Source: Paracoccaceae bacterium
GTDB lineage: Bacteria; Pseudomonadota; Alphaproteobacteria; Rhodobacterales; Rhodobacteraceae
Direction: 5' to 3'
Assembly: GCA_021767525.1 (NCBI GenBank)
Contig: JAASTF010000056.1
Coordinates: 1-13,839, forward strand
Length of the DNA: 13,839 nt
A program made the translations under genes and the position numbers. Shown here piece by piece: positions 1-7,891 of this stretch. Every line of letters starts with the position of its first letter. Within the stretch, counting starts at the first letter, position 1. Below the pieces are notes generated by a model that saw nothing but the letters and a program-made list of their open reading frames with translations, was not told the origin of the DNA and did not search any database.

Positions 1-1259
1 CAACCGAGGCCCGTCTGGCGGCGCTGGCGCTGCCCACGGGCGGCAGCTGGATCACCGCCGCGCGCGAGGCGGCCCTGGCGCGTGTCCGCGAAATGGGCCT
101 GCCGGGCCGGCGCGATGAATACTGGAAGTTCACCCGTCCCGACACGCTGATCGAACCGCAGGCGCCCAAGGCGGCGCTGTTCACCCATGACGAGGGCCTG
201 CCCTTCGAAGACATGGATCGCCTGCGCGTGGTCTTTGTCGATGGCGTTTTCGATGCCGAGGCAAGCGACGACCTGTCGGCCGCCGGGATCGAGATCGAGC
301 GCCTGGAAACCGCGGCGGCTCAGGACATTCACTGGGCCAAGGACATCTATGGCAAGCTGGAACAGGCAGGCCAGAACCCGGTGATGCGCCCTCTGGCGTC
401 GCTGAACACGGCTTATGCGACCGATGGCGTGGTGATCCGCGTGACGGGCAAGGCGGAAAAGCCGGTCAGCCTGGTCTACCACCACCAATCCGAAACCTCG
501 GACGCGATTCTGCATCACGTCATCAAGCTGGAGGAAGGCGCCGAGTTGACCGTGCTGGAAAACGGCCCCGCTGCCGCGCGGTTCAACAAGGTGATGGAGG
601 TCGAGGTGGCTGATACGGCGCGCTTTCACCATATCCGCACCCAGGGGCGCGATCATGAGCGACGCGCCGCCACGCATATCTTTGCGCGTCTTGGTCGCGA
701 AAGCGTGTTCAAATCCTTCACCATGACGGTGAACGGCGTGCTGACGCGCAATGAATGCGTGATCGAACTGACGGGCGACGACGCCGTGGCCCATGTGGCC
801 GGCGCGGCGCTGGGCGATGGCGATTTTCACCATGACGACACGGTGTTCATCACCCATGACGCGGTGAATTGCGAAAGCCGCCAGGTGTTCAAGAAGGTGC
901 TGCGTAACGGCGCCACCGGTGTCTTCCAGGGCAAGATCCTGGTGCAGCCCGAGGCGCAGAAAACCGACGGCTACCAGATCAGTCAGTCGCTGTTGCTGGA
1001 CGATGACAGCAACTTCCTGGCCAAGCCCGAGCTGGAAATCTATGCCGATGACGTGGCCTGTTCGCACGGGTCGACCACCGGTGCGATCGACGAGGACATG
1101 CTGTTCTACCTGCGCGCCCGGGGCGTGCCGCTGAACAAGGCGCAGGATCTGCTGGTTCTGGCCTTCCTTGCCGAAGCCGTGGAAGAGATCGAGGACGAGT
1201 CCCTGCGCGAGCACATTACCGTGCGCCTGCAGGGCTGGCTGGAGCGGCATTCGCACTAA
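1..1259 (+). CDS. sufD: Fe-S cluster assembly protein SufD (5' end outside window)
   Basis: SufD is a scaffold subunit of the cytosolic SufBCD complex, which builds Fe-S clusters from sulfur delivered by SufS. The frame is open from the first full codon at position 3, so the true start lies upstream. The ATG at 93 is internal, because the 30 codons before it continue the family's N-terminal helix and lead into the SufD hallmark PGRRDEYWKFTRP. The C-terminal core shows the SufB/SufD signature CSHGSTTGAIDED, with Cys at nucleotides 1059-1061 and His at 1065-1067, followed by LFYLRARGV. That Cys and His match the positions used at the SufB-SufD interface in characterised complexes (family knowledge). 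The stop overlaps the next start (TAATG), implying translational coupling. SufB is ruled out by the N-terminal RRDEYWK element and the size. sufB and sufC are presumably just upstream. Confidence 0.95.
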   Translation, partial: TEARLAALALPTGGSWITAAREAALARVREMGLPGRRDEYWKFTRPDTLIEPQAPKAALFTHDEGLPFEDMDRLRVVFVDGVFDAEASDDLSAAGIEIERLETAAAQDIHWAKDIYGKLEQAGQNPVMRPLASLNTAYATDGVVIRVTGKAEKPVSLVYHHQSETSDAILHHVIKLEEGAELTVLENGPAAARFNKVMEVEVADTARFHHIRTQGRDHERRAATHIFARLGRESVFKSFTMTVNGVLTRNECVIELTGDDAVAHVAGAALGDGDFHHDDTVFITHDAVNCESRQVFKKVLRNGATGVFQGKILVQPEAQKTDGYQISQSLLLDDDSNFLAKPELEIYADDVACSHGSTTGAIDEDMLFYLRARGVPLNKAQDLLVLAFLAEAVEEIEDESLREHITVRLQGWLERHSH

Positions 1260-1738
1260 TGGCCTTGGTCACCGACATCGTCGCCACCTATCGCGGCCCG
1301 GGCCGCGTGGTGGGCCGGCTGCTGGCCGCGCCCATGAACGAAGGGCGCGCGCTTGCCCTGCTGATGGGCGGCTGCGTCGTGCTGTTTATCGCGCGCTGGC
1401 CCGCGCTGGCCCGGCAGGCACATCTGCAGGACGACGATTTGCAGATGCTGCTTGGCAGCAGCCTGTTTGCAACGGTGTTCATGTTGCCGTTGCTGTTCTA
1501 TGGGCTTGCCTTTCTCGGGCACCTGATCGCACGCGCGCTTGGCGGTCAGGGGTCGGCCTATGGGGCGCGGGTGGCGCTGTTCTGGGCGCTCTTGGCCTCG
1601 TCGCCGCTGATCCTGTTGAACGGTCTTGTGGCGGGGTTCATCGGGCCGGGCGTGCAGTTGACGATTGTCGGTGTGCTGTGGACTGTGGTTTTCGCGTGGT
1701 TCTGGATCGCCGGTATGCGCCGGGTCGGATGGGGATGA
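1259..1738 (+). CDS. Yip1-like integral membrane protein (first of two)
   Basis: This 159-residue hydrophobic protein has four predicted membrane helices, at about residues 30-48, 67-88, 104-128 and 131-152. A short amphipathic N-terminus contains the phrase RLLAAPMNEGRALALL. That layout (a short cytoplasmic lead with a 'P-x-x-x' turn, then 4-5 helices) resembles the bacterial Yip1/DUF1282 family. I assign the family from topology and feel rather than from a decisive motif. Its ATG shares the final A of the sufD stop codon, and its own stop overlaps the ATG of the next gene (ATGA). It therefore sits inside the suf transcription unit and should be made together with SufD and SufS. No catalytic residue is visible and the function is unknown. 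A role near the membrane in Fe-S assembly, or simple hitch-hiking in the operon, are both possible. Confidence 0.8.
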   Translation: MALVTDIVATYRGPGRVVGRLLAAPMNEGRALALLMGGCVVLFIARWPALARQAHLQDDDLQMLLGSSLFATVFMLPLLFYGLAFLGHLIARALGGQGSAYGARVALFWALLASSPLILLNGLVAGFIGPGVQLTIVGVLWTVVFAWFWIAGMRRVGWG

Positions 1739-2323
1739 AGATGACGACACTCAGCCTGAAAGAGCTGGCGGTGCAAACGCTGACCGCCCCGCGCGACGCC
1801 GCCGAGGTGTTGATGGGCCAGGACGTGGGGCGCAACGTGCTGTGGATGGCGCTGGTGCTGGCGACGGTGCTGAACTCGCTACTGTTCAGCCTGTCGCATT
1901 ACCTGTTCCCGGCGCCGATGCCGATGGCGGGGCTGTTCGACAATCCGTTGCTTTATGCGCTGGCGCAGGGCGGGGGGCTGGTGATCACCGTCTTCGTGCT
2001 GACCTGGGTAGGCAACATGCTGGGCGGCAAGGGCGCGTTGGGCGACATCCTGATCGCGCTGGTCTGGCTGCAATTCATGCGCGTCCTGGCACAGGTCTTG
2101 GTGATCGTGCTGGGGCTGGCGGTGCCGGTTCTGGCGGGGATGGTGTCGCTTGCGATCCTGATCCTAAGCTTCTGGATCCTGTTGAATTTCATCAACGTGG
2201 CGCACCGCTTCAACTCGCTTTTGCACTCGTTCTTCGTGCTGCTGTTGGCGGGATTGGGCGTCACGGTTGGTATCTCGATCATCCTGATGGTAATCGGCGT
2301 TTCGGCCGAGGGGGTTAATCCCA

Positions 2324-2331
<8 letters not shown>
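1735..2331 (+). CDS. Yip1 family membrane protein (second of two)
   Basis: This 198-residue membrane protein has about five hydrophobic helices, near residues 34-54, 74-96, 102-126, 130-153 and 165-189. The region after helix 1 (FDNPLLYALAQGGG) and the helix-3 phrase ALVWLQFMRVL look like the Yip1 domain (PF04893-like). Candidate starts are the ATGs at 1729, 1735 and 1741. I chose 1735 because it forms an ATGA overlap with the preceding stop. The start at 1741 is almost as good, having GGGGATGAAG just in front, and would only remove two residues. The stop overlaps the sufS start by 8 bases. No enzyme motif is present. The gene and its upstream neighbour are probably paralogues by topology, though sequence identity between them is low by eye. 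Function is unknown; the position between sufD and sufS is the main clue. Confidence 0.85.
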
Positions 2332-3542
<1,211 letters not shown>

Positions 3543-3544
<2 letters not shown>

Positions 3545-3560
3545 GGCGTAAACGCCTTTT
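3543..3560 (+). terminator. Intrinsic terminator after sufS
   Basis: AAGGCGT and ACGCCTT form a 7-bp perfect stem starting within the sufS stop codon. The loop is tiny, 2 bases (4 if the last pair stays open), and is followed by TT. The U-run is short (four T in total, two of them in the stem), so this is a modest terminator. Its place directly at the end of the last suf gene supports the call. Confidence 0.6.
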
Positions 3561-3654
3561 CTGGCGGCGAAAAAGCCCGATTTCCTTGCGATTTGGGAAA
3601 AAACCGGCGAATTGCCGCCGATTTTTGCATCTCAGGGGCGCAAGGCGCGACAAA

Positions 3655-3682
3655 TTGTGCAACCATTTCCCCAGCCTAAACT
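3655..3682 (+). promoter_or_regulatory. Possible promoter for the small lipoprotein gene
   Basis: TTGTGC (3655-3660) and TAAACT (3677-3682) are spaced by 16 bases, giving a plausible but imperfect sigma-70-like pair. Transcription would start near 3689, leaving a very short leader before the ATG at 3703 that just keeps the GGAG ribosome site. The rest of the 3561-3702 gap shows nothing else definite. Weak call from pattern alone. Confidence 0.3.
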
Positions 3683-3702
3683 GGAGTAAGGGAGAGTCTG
3701 CC

Positions 3703-3834
3703 ATGACCAAACTCAAAATCACTGCCGTTCTCGTCGCCCTGACCGCGCTGACCGCCTGCGCGCAGCCCGAGCCCGAGCCGGTCCCCGTGATGCCCGAGCC
3801 GGTCTATGACAAATACGGCAATCAGATCAGCTGA
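3703..3834 (+). CDS. Tiny lipoprotein (43 residues)
   Basis: A short secreted lipoprotein. The product starts MTKLKI, followed by a hydrophobic stretch that ends in the lipobox LTAC with Cys19 as the lipidation site. The mature chain is only about 25 residues: CAQPEPEPVPVMPEPVYDKY and a few more, ending GNQIS. It is Pro/Glu-rich and ends in a hydrophilic DKYGN phrase. GGAG at 3691-3694, 8 bases before the ATG, is a good ribosome site, and a strong hairpin follows the stop. The gene therefore stands as its own transcription unit between the suf operon and the methyltransferase. Residue +2 after Cys is Gln, not Asp, so outer-membrane sorting would be expected under the E. coli rule. No function is recognised. 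Similar short Pro/Glu lipoproteins are common and poorly studied in this bacterial group (general impression). The signal and lipobox make it a likely real gene despite its size. Confidence 0.8.
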   Translation: MTKLKITAVLVALTALTACAQPEPEPVPVMPEPVYDKYGNQIS

Positions 3835-3852
3835 TCTGACTGCCTGAAAAAT

Positions 3853-3885
3853 GCGCAAAAACGACGCCAGATGTCGTTTTTGCGC
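3853..3885 (+). terminator. Strong, probably bidirectional hairpin terminator
   Basis: GCGCAAAAACGAC and GTCGTTTTTGCGC are perfect 13-bp arms around the 7-base loop GCCAGAT. The T-run sits inside the 3' arm, so a shorter core (ACGAC/GTCGT) followed by TTTT can end plus-strand transcripts from the lipoprotein gene. On the minus strand the arms are followed by ATTTTT (complement of 3847-3852), so it can also act in reverse. It lies 18 bases after the lipoprotein stop. Confidence 0.8.
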
Positions 3886-3942
3886 CTCCTTGTCTTTTCC
3901 TGTCGGCAGGGCTTGCCTATCATTCGGGCATGTTGACCAGAC

Positions 3943-3947
3943 AGGAG
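3943..3947 (+). promoter_or_regulatory. Ribosome binding site deciding the methyltransferase start
   Basis: AGGAG lies 6 bases before the ATG at 3954. The alternative in-frame ATG at 3930 has no comparable site, so 3954 is chosen. Confidence 0.7.
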
Positions 3948-3953
3948 CCTTCC

Positions 3954-4967
3954 ATGACATTGCTGACCGAAGCCGATGAAATCTCGCACATCGCATTCGG
4001 GTTCATGGGGTCCAAGGCCTTGTTCGCGGCGCTGGAATTCAAGGTGTTCACGCATCTGGCCCAGGCCCAGATGACCGCCGCAGAACTGGCCGACCGCGCC
4101 GATATTCACCCCGACCGCGCCGAAACGCTGCTGACCGCCCTGGCGGGCCTTGGCCTTGTGTCGGTCGCGGATGGCCGGTTTGCAAATTCGCCGGCGGCCG
4201 AGGCGTTTCTGGTCAAAGGTGCCAAGTACGATTTTGGCGATTACCTGCGATTGCAGGTGGGTCAGCAGATGTACGGCCTGCTTGACCAGATCGACGGGGC
4301 GCTGGACGGGTCGCTGGGCGAAGAGGCCACCAAATCCTACGCCGAGTGGTTTTCCGACCCAGAGGAGGCGCGGCTTTATTCCGAGAGCCAACATGCCGGG
4401 TCGCTGGGGCCCGCGCGGCAACTGGCGCGCAGCCTGGATCTGTCGGGGGCGCGGCAGATGCTGGATGTGGGCGGCGGCACCGGTGCTTTTGCCATAACGC
4501 TGTGCAAGGCGAACCCCGATCTGCACGCGACCATCGTGGATTTCCCCAACGTGGCGCAGCTTGGCCGCTCTTACGTGGAAAAGGCCGGGCTGTCGGATCG
4601 CATCACCTATATCGAGGGCAACGCGCTGGAAACCGACTGGCCCACCGGGCAGGATGTTGTGTTGATGTCCTACCTGTTTTCGGGCGTGCCGGGGGGCACC
4701 CACCAGGGCCTGATCGACGATGCCTGGCGCGTGCTGTCGCCGGGCGGGCGGTTCCTGGTGCATGATTTCGTCGTGCGCGAGGATCGCAGCGGCCCGGTTC
4801 TGGCCGCGCTTTGGCAGCTGCAACACACGGCCTTCACGCCCAAGGCGCGCTCGCTCGATGCGGCGTGGCTGCGCAATGCGCTGGATGACAAGGGCTTTGA
4901 CCAGGTCGAGGTGGGCCCGATGATCCCGGAAATGACGATGCTGGCGCAGGCCGTCAAACCCGGCTAG
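3954..4967 (+). CDS. SAM-dependent methyltransferase, O-methyltransferase (type 2) fold
   Basis: This 337-residue protein has an N-terminal winged-helix/dimerisation domain (about residues 10-85, with the phrase MTAAELADRADIHPDRAETL). A C-terminal Rossmann methyltransferase domain follows from about 150. SAM motif I is LDVGGGTGAF (170-179) and the acidic motif II is IVDFPNV (194-200). LSPGGRFLVHDF (261-272) is the post-core strand. This matches the acetylserotonin/hydroxyneurosporene O-methyltransferase group (PF00891). The position that normally carries the catalytic His-Asp (LHDW in the family) reads LFSG here (241-244). The acceptor and even the methylation chemistry are therefore uncertain. 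The gene stands alone: a terminator precedes it and a tRNA gene follows. No pigment or antibiotic genes are nearby to suggest a substrate. An N-terminal extension to the ATG at 3930 is possible but lacks a ribosome site. Confidence 0.85.
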   Translation: MTLLTEADEISHIAFGFMGSKALFAALEFKVFTHLAQAQMTAAELADRADIHPDRAETLLTALAGLGLVSVADGRFANSPAAEAFLVKGAKYDFGDYLRLQVGQQMYGLLDQIDGALDGSLGEEATKSYAEWFSDPEEARLYSESQHAGSLGPARQLARSLDLSGARQMLDVGGGTGAFAITLCKANPDLHATIVDFPNVAQLGRSYVEKAGLSDRITYIEGNALETDWPTGQDVVLMSYLFSGVPGGTHQGLIDDAWRVLSPGGRFLVHDFVVREDRSGPVLAALWQLQHTAFTPKARSLDAAWLRNALDDKGFDQVEVGPMIPEMTMLAQAVKPG

Positions 4968-4995
4968 GGGATTTTTGCCCGCCCTGCGTCCAAAC
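4967..4995 (+). repeat. Copy 1 of a short intergenic repeat (GGG...TTTTTGCCCGCCC)
   Basis: Beginning at the last base of the methyltransferase stop codon, this tract shares the pattern GGG, T-run, GCCCGCCC, then GCGTC and AAAC with stretches at 10507-10533 and 12915-12945. The GGG/CCC arms could pair weakly. The three copies are imperfect, so this may be a degenerate repeat family or a recurring terminator style. Confidence 0.35.
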
Positions 4996-4999
4996 CCCG

Positions 5000-5028
5000 T
5001 TGCGGCGCGCAAACCGATGGCCTATAGA
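5000..5028 (+). promoter_or_regulatory. Sigma-70-type promoter of tRNA-Arg
   Basis: The -35 hexamer TTGCGG (5000-5005) and -10 hexamer TATAGA (5023-5028) are spaced by exactly 17 bases. The predicted start is near 5035, about 6 bases before the mature tRNA 5' end. Both the position and the sequence fit a stable-RNA promoter. Confidence 0.75.
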
Positions 5029-5040
5029 CGCGGGCACGAC

Positions 5041-5117
5041 GGACCCATAGCTCAGCTGGATAGAGCGCTGCCCTCCGAAGGCAGAGGCCAGAGGTTCGAA
5101 TCCTCTTGGGTCCGCCA
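5041..5117 (+). tRNA. tRNA-Arg(CCG)
   Basis: A complete 77-base cloverleaf can be drawn by eye. The acceptor arms GGACCCA (5041-5047) and TGGGTCC (5107-5113) pair fully, with discriminator G5114 and an encoded CCA at 5115-5117. The D stem is GCTC/GAGC around a loop with GG. The anticodon stem CTGCC/GGCAG holds the loop CTCCGAA, so the anticodon is CCG at 5075-5077, reading the arginine codon CGG. The T arm AGAGG/CCTCT encloses TTCGAAT. CGG is a frequent arginine codon in this GC-rich DNA, so the tRNA is expected. No clear intrinsic terminator follows before the convergent gene ending at 5161. No second copy of the tRNA 3' end was seen in the window. Confidence 0.97.
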
Positions 5118-5160
5118 TTATCTTCCAATTTGCTTAGGGCGTTGGCGGGTTATCTGCGCG

Positions 5161-6150
5161 TCACAGGTAGTTGCGGATCATGGCCGCGACCCGGCCCATC
5201 AGTTCGGGCGTGGCCTCGGGAAGCCGGCGATCGTAATCCTCGGGCGGCGGCGGTGCGTCCATCGGCGGAAACGGTGTGCGTTGTTGCCCAAGATAGGTCT
5301 GGGCAGCACGCGCATTGCTGTCGCGAAAGCGCAGGCGCAAGGCTTGGCGCGCTTTCAGCGACAAGATCCCGGCACGGCATTGCTGCAATTCGGGTCCATG
5401 CTCTTGCGCCATTTCGGCCAATTGCACGACGAACATGTAATGCCCTTCTTCGCGGGTCAGCCAGCGGTTTGACAATCGCAGGTATTCCAGCGCGTCGGGG
5501 GGCAGCGAAACCTTTTGCAGGATGCTTTGTTCGGACGGCGCGAAGTCGGGGAAACGCGTGCAACCCAGTGTCTTTAGAAAGTCCTTCATGATGCCGTCGG
5601 GCAAAAACTGCCGGCCAAACAGGCGCAGGCGAATCGCATCTTTTCCAAAGGTTTCGGACCAAGGACGCAGAACGCGGGATGTATCGAGAAAGTGGAGGTC
5701 TTGCTCGGCCATGTAAGTGTCGATCCGCCGGGTTTCGCGGGTGCCGAAATCCTTGACGAATTGATTGTAGAAACTTTCCATGAAGCTGTCGGGGCTGCGC
5801 AGGTAATAGACGATGGTAACGTCATACCGGTTGCGCAAAGCCTCCAGCCGGCTTGGATCGAAGCGGAAGGAAAACTCTTCCGAACTGACAACACAAATAT
5901 CATGCGGCGAGGCGTCGAACTCGTCGAAAAGCGCCGCCCATTCCGGCACGTCCTCGATCTCGGCATCTTGATGCTCTGGGCTACGCAATGCCCAAGTCAG
6001 ACGGAAATGGGCCTGAAACACGCGGCCCGCCTTGGGATAGAGAATGCCCAGGTCGTCCAGCACATCCTGGTTCCTGGCAAAGCTGTTCTGAAGAAAGGTC
6101 GTGGCGGTCTTGTGAGAGCCGATATGGATGAACAGGCGTTTCTTCGTCAC
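5161..6150 (-). CDS. Sulfotransferase-like protein
   Basis: This 329-residue cytosolic protein has a sulfotransferase nucleotide-binding fold. The N-terminus reads KRLFIHIGSHKTATTFLQ (residues 4-21), a strand followed by a P-loop-like turn that binds the 5'-phosphosulfate of PAPS. A second element, YLRSPDSFMESFYNQF (about 116-131), carries the Arg and Ser that usually bind the PAPS 3'-phosphate. Such enzymes move sulfate from PAPS to a sugar or other hydroxyl acceptor. I chose the GTG at 6150 because GGAG lies 6 bases ahead and the conserved domain begins at residue 4. The in-frame ATG at 6234 would add 28 residues with no homology and no ribosome site. The gene is divergent from the glycosyltransferase run that starts at 6357, so it may decorate the same glycan. 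It converges with tRNA-Arg. True substrate and activity are unknown. Confidence 0.75.
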   Translation of the reverse strand: MTKKRLFIHIGSHKTATTFLQNSFARNQDVLDDLGILYPKAGRVFQAHFRLTWALRSPEHQDAEIEDVPEWAALFDEFDASPHDICVVSSEEFSFRFDPSRLEALRNRYDVTIVYYLRSPDSFMESFYNQFVKDFGTRETRRIDTYMAEQDLHFLDTSRVLRPWSETFGKDAIRLRLFGRQFLPDGIMKDFLKTLGCTRFPDFAPSEQSILQKVSLPPDALEYLRLSNRWLTREEGHYMFVVQLAEMAQEHGPELQQCRAGILSLKARQALRLRFRDSNARAAQTYLGQQRTPFPPMDAPPPPEDYDRRLPEATPELMGRVAAMIRNYL

Positions 6151-6156
6151 GTTTCG

Positions 6157-6160
6157 CTCC
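6157..6160 (-). promoter_or_regulatory. Ribosome binding site deciding a GTG start
   Basis: On the minus strand GGAG lies 6 bases before the GTG at 6150. This favours GTG over the upstream in-frame ATG at 6234 for the sulfotransferase-like gene. Confidence 0.65.
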
Positions 6161-6356
6161 GAGTTTCGTCCGGCGTGGGCGTTGCGCAGAAACGCGACGA
6201 CCGCACGCAAGAGCGGTATCCCAACTTGTACCAATAGTCCACATTACCCATTTTTGTGTAGAACTCTGCGAACGGATGACATAACAACGCGGCGCAAATG
6301 CAGCCCGAACTTGTGTCGGGTGGGACTGTTTTCGCAGATGGATTGAACGCCGACCG
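6161..6356. other. Divergent intergenic region (about 200 bp)
   Basis: This gap separates the minus-strand sulfotransferase-like gene from the plus-strand glycan genes and should hold both promoters. I see only weak candidates. On plus, TTGTGT (6254-6259) and TGACAT (6277-6282) are 17 bases apart. On minus, TTGTTA is followed after about 18 bases by TTCTAC in the same area. A 5-bp inverted repeat CCCGA/TCGGG (6304-6320) has no T-run. The stretch is noticeably less GC-rich than the surrounding genes. No RNA gene was recognised. Confidence 0.5.
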
Positions 6357-6848
6357 ATGTTTGTCTCTTACCAGCTTCCCCAAGACGATTTCACGGCGGT
6401 CACGACGGACACGAACGCCGAGATCGCGCCGGGTGTGCGCGTGGCGATCGACCCCGATAACGGCCGCATCGATGCCCAGCCCGAGGGGACCGGGATCGGC
6501 CTGACCTTCAGCAGAGTGTCACCCTATGCCGAGTGGATGGAATTGGCGATGCGGCTTCCGCACCCCGAGTGGCAGGGCTGTGGACGGGTCTGGTTGCGCT
6601 TTAGCGGGCAGGCGGACACGGAAATGGCGGTGCGCCCGGCGTTGCGCCTGATCGGGGCAGATGGGTTTCGCGATCACTTCGCGCCCAGCCCCGCGCAGCT
6701 TGGCCCGGATCGGCAGGTGTTCGGTTCCGAATTCACGCTTGCACCTTCGCTGATGGCCGAGGTCGAGCGCGTCGACCTACACCTGTTCTTCACACCCGGC
6801 AACAACCGTGTCTGGATCGGCGATATCGGCCTGACAGGCACGCAATAA
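6357..6848 (+). CDS. Hypothetical beta-rich protein, first gene of glycan cluster
   Basis: I do not recognise this 163-residue protein. It has no signal peptide and no membrane helix, so it is probably cytosolic. The chain alternates short hydrophobic strands with turns: GTGIGLTFSRVSPYAEWMEL in the middle, RVWLRFSG and RPALRLIG next, then VDLHLFF and finally NRVWIGDIGLTG. That pattern, with a closing 'W-I-G-D-I-x-L' strand, resembles the jelly-roll of carbohydrate-binding or galactose-binding-like modules. This is an inference from strand rhythm only. The start has a poor ribosome site and no better in-frame start was found. The next gene, a glycosyltransferase, begins 56 bases after the stop with its own AAAGGAA site, so the two are probably co-transcribed. 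A role in recognising or organising the glycan made by its neighbours is a guess. Confidence 0.7.
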   Translation: MFVSYQLPQDDFTAVTTDTNAEIAPGVRVAIDPDNGRIDAQPEGTGIGLTFSRVSPYAEWMELAMRLPHPEWQGCGRVWLRFSGQADTEMAVRPALRLIGADGFRDHFAPSPAQLGPDRQVFGSEFTLAPSLMAEVERVDLHLFFTPGNNRVWIGDIGLTGTQ

Positions 6849-6904
6849 CCAGTTGCGGCCCGGGGTTTGGGCCGTTCGCGCAAGTCTGCGACAAAGGAAC
6901 CAAG

Positions 6905-7891
6905 ATGCCAGAGATCACCTTTTCCTGCATCATGCCCACTTTCAACGATGGCGCGCTGATCGCGCAATCGGTGCGGTCGATCCTGAATCAGACCCATGAC
7001 CGATTCGAGTTGCTGATCGTCGATGACGGCTCGCAACAGCCGACGCGCGATATCCTGGCCGGGTTCGACGACCCGCGCATCAAGATACTGCCGCAGGCCA
7101 ATGACGGTGTGTCTTCGGCGCGCAACCGCGGCCTGCATCACGCGCGGGGCGATTACATCTGCTTTCTGGATGCCGATGACGTGCGCGCGCCCTGGTCCTT
7201 TGCCGAGGCGGCGCGCGTGATCGACGAAACCGACGCCGAACTGCTGCTGTGCCGGGGCGTGCTGTCGCAAGAGCGCACGCAGCTGCAGCGGTTCCTCGAC
7301 GATATCCACTTTGACGGTTACGAGGCCGAGCTCGAAGCATTGGACGGCGCAGACGAGGATGTGCTGCCCGTGATCAAGGCCTGGGCCACCAGCGCCGAGC
7401 CGCAACCGGCCAACAAGTTCATCGCCCGCGATGTGATCGACCGTGCCAAGCTGCGCTTTCCCAACGATCACTTCTTCGAGGACATTATGTTTCACACCAT
7501 GGCGATCGCTCATGCCCGCTCGATCGCTTTGCTGCCGTCGCGGGGATACACCTATTTCCAGCGTCAGATGCGGCAGCAAACGACCGGCTCGAACGGGCAA
7601 ATCCGTCTCGACATCCTGGGCGCCGCACGCGCGACCTTTCAACTGTTCGAGGCGCATCCCGATTTCGCCAATGGCCGGCAGCGCGGGGCCCTGATGATCA
7701 GCGCGCTGCGGCTGCTGCGCTGGTGCGAATCCTGTGCGCCCAGCTTTCACCGCTACGGATACCGGGTGGCGCTGCGCGAGGTGCTGAAATCGATCTCGCC
7801 GCTGTATTTCGCGTTGCCCGACGATACGCCGGACCCGCGCGGTGATCGTCAGGCCTTGCTGGACTATGCCAAAGAGGTGCTCTCATGGTGA
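6905..7891 (+). CDS. Family 2 glycosyltransferase
   Basis: This 328-residue cytosolic enzyme has the GT-A fold of family GT2, which transfers a sugar from a nucleotide donor with inversion. The N-terminus reads SCIMPTFNDGALIAQSVRSI. It is followed by the donor-binding VDDGS (39-43), NDGVSSARNRGL (66-77) and the metal-binding DADD (89-92). HFFEDIMFH (189-197) supplies the Glu192-Asp193 pair where the catalytic base usually lies. The second half is alpha-helical and unlike well-known subgroups. The enzyme has no membrane helices, so it is not a processive synthase. The ribosome site AAAGGAA is close before the ATG. The stop overlaps the next gene by 7 bases, so it is translationally coupled to the methyltransferase-glycosyltransferase fusion. 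The sugar and acceptor cannot be read from the sequence. A surface glycan or protein glycan is most likely given the neighbours. Confidence 0.9.
   Translation: MPEITFSCIMPTFNDGALIAQSVRSILNQTHDRFELLIVDDGSQQPTRDILAGFDDPRIKILPQANDGVSSARNRGLHHARGDYICFLDADDVRAPWSFAEAARVIDETDAELLLCRGVLSQERTQLQRFLDDIHFDGYEAELEALDGADEDVLPVIKAWATSAEPQPANKFIARDVIDRAKLRFPNDHFFEDIMFHTMAIAHARSIALLPSRGYTYFQRQMRQQTTGSNGQIRLDILGAARATFQLFEAHPDFANGRQRGALMISALRLLRWCESCAPSFHRYGYRVALREVLKSISPLYFALPDDTPDPRGDRQALLDYAKEVLSW

Noticed and set aside
1168..1734. Upstream extension of the second Yip1-like frame
   Set aside because: It overlaps sufD and the first Yip1-like gene in another frame and yields an Arg-rich non-protein-like sequence. 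The start at 1735 fits the ATGA overlap.
3822..5012. Antisense open frame of about 396 codons opposite the methyltransferase
   Set aside because: Low-complexity, Arg/Gln/His-rich translation with no motif; it runs across the terminator hairpin. A shadow of the real gene.
5090..5117. tRNA-Arg 3' end as an attachment site with a direct repeat elsewhere in the window
   Set aside because: No second copy of the T-arm and acceptor sequence was seen and there is no integrase gene in the window. The island idea is kept only as an inference.
6304..6320. CCCGA/TCGGG inverted repeat in the divergent intergenic region
   Set aside because: Only 5 bp, with no T-run and no known operator match; expected by chance in GC-rich DNA.
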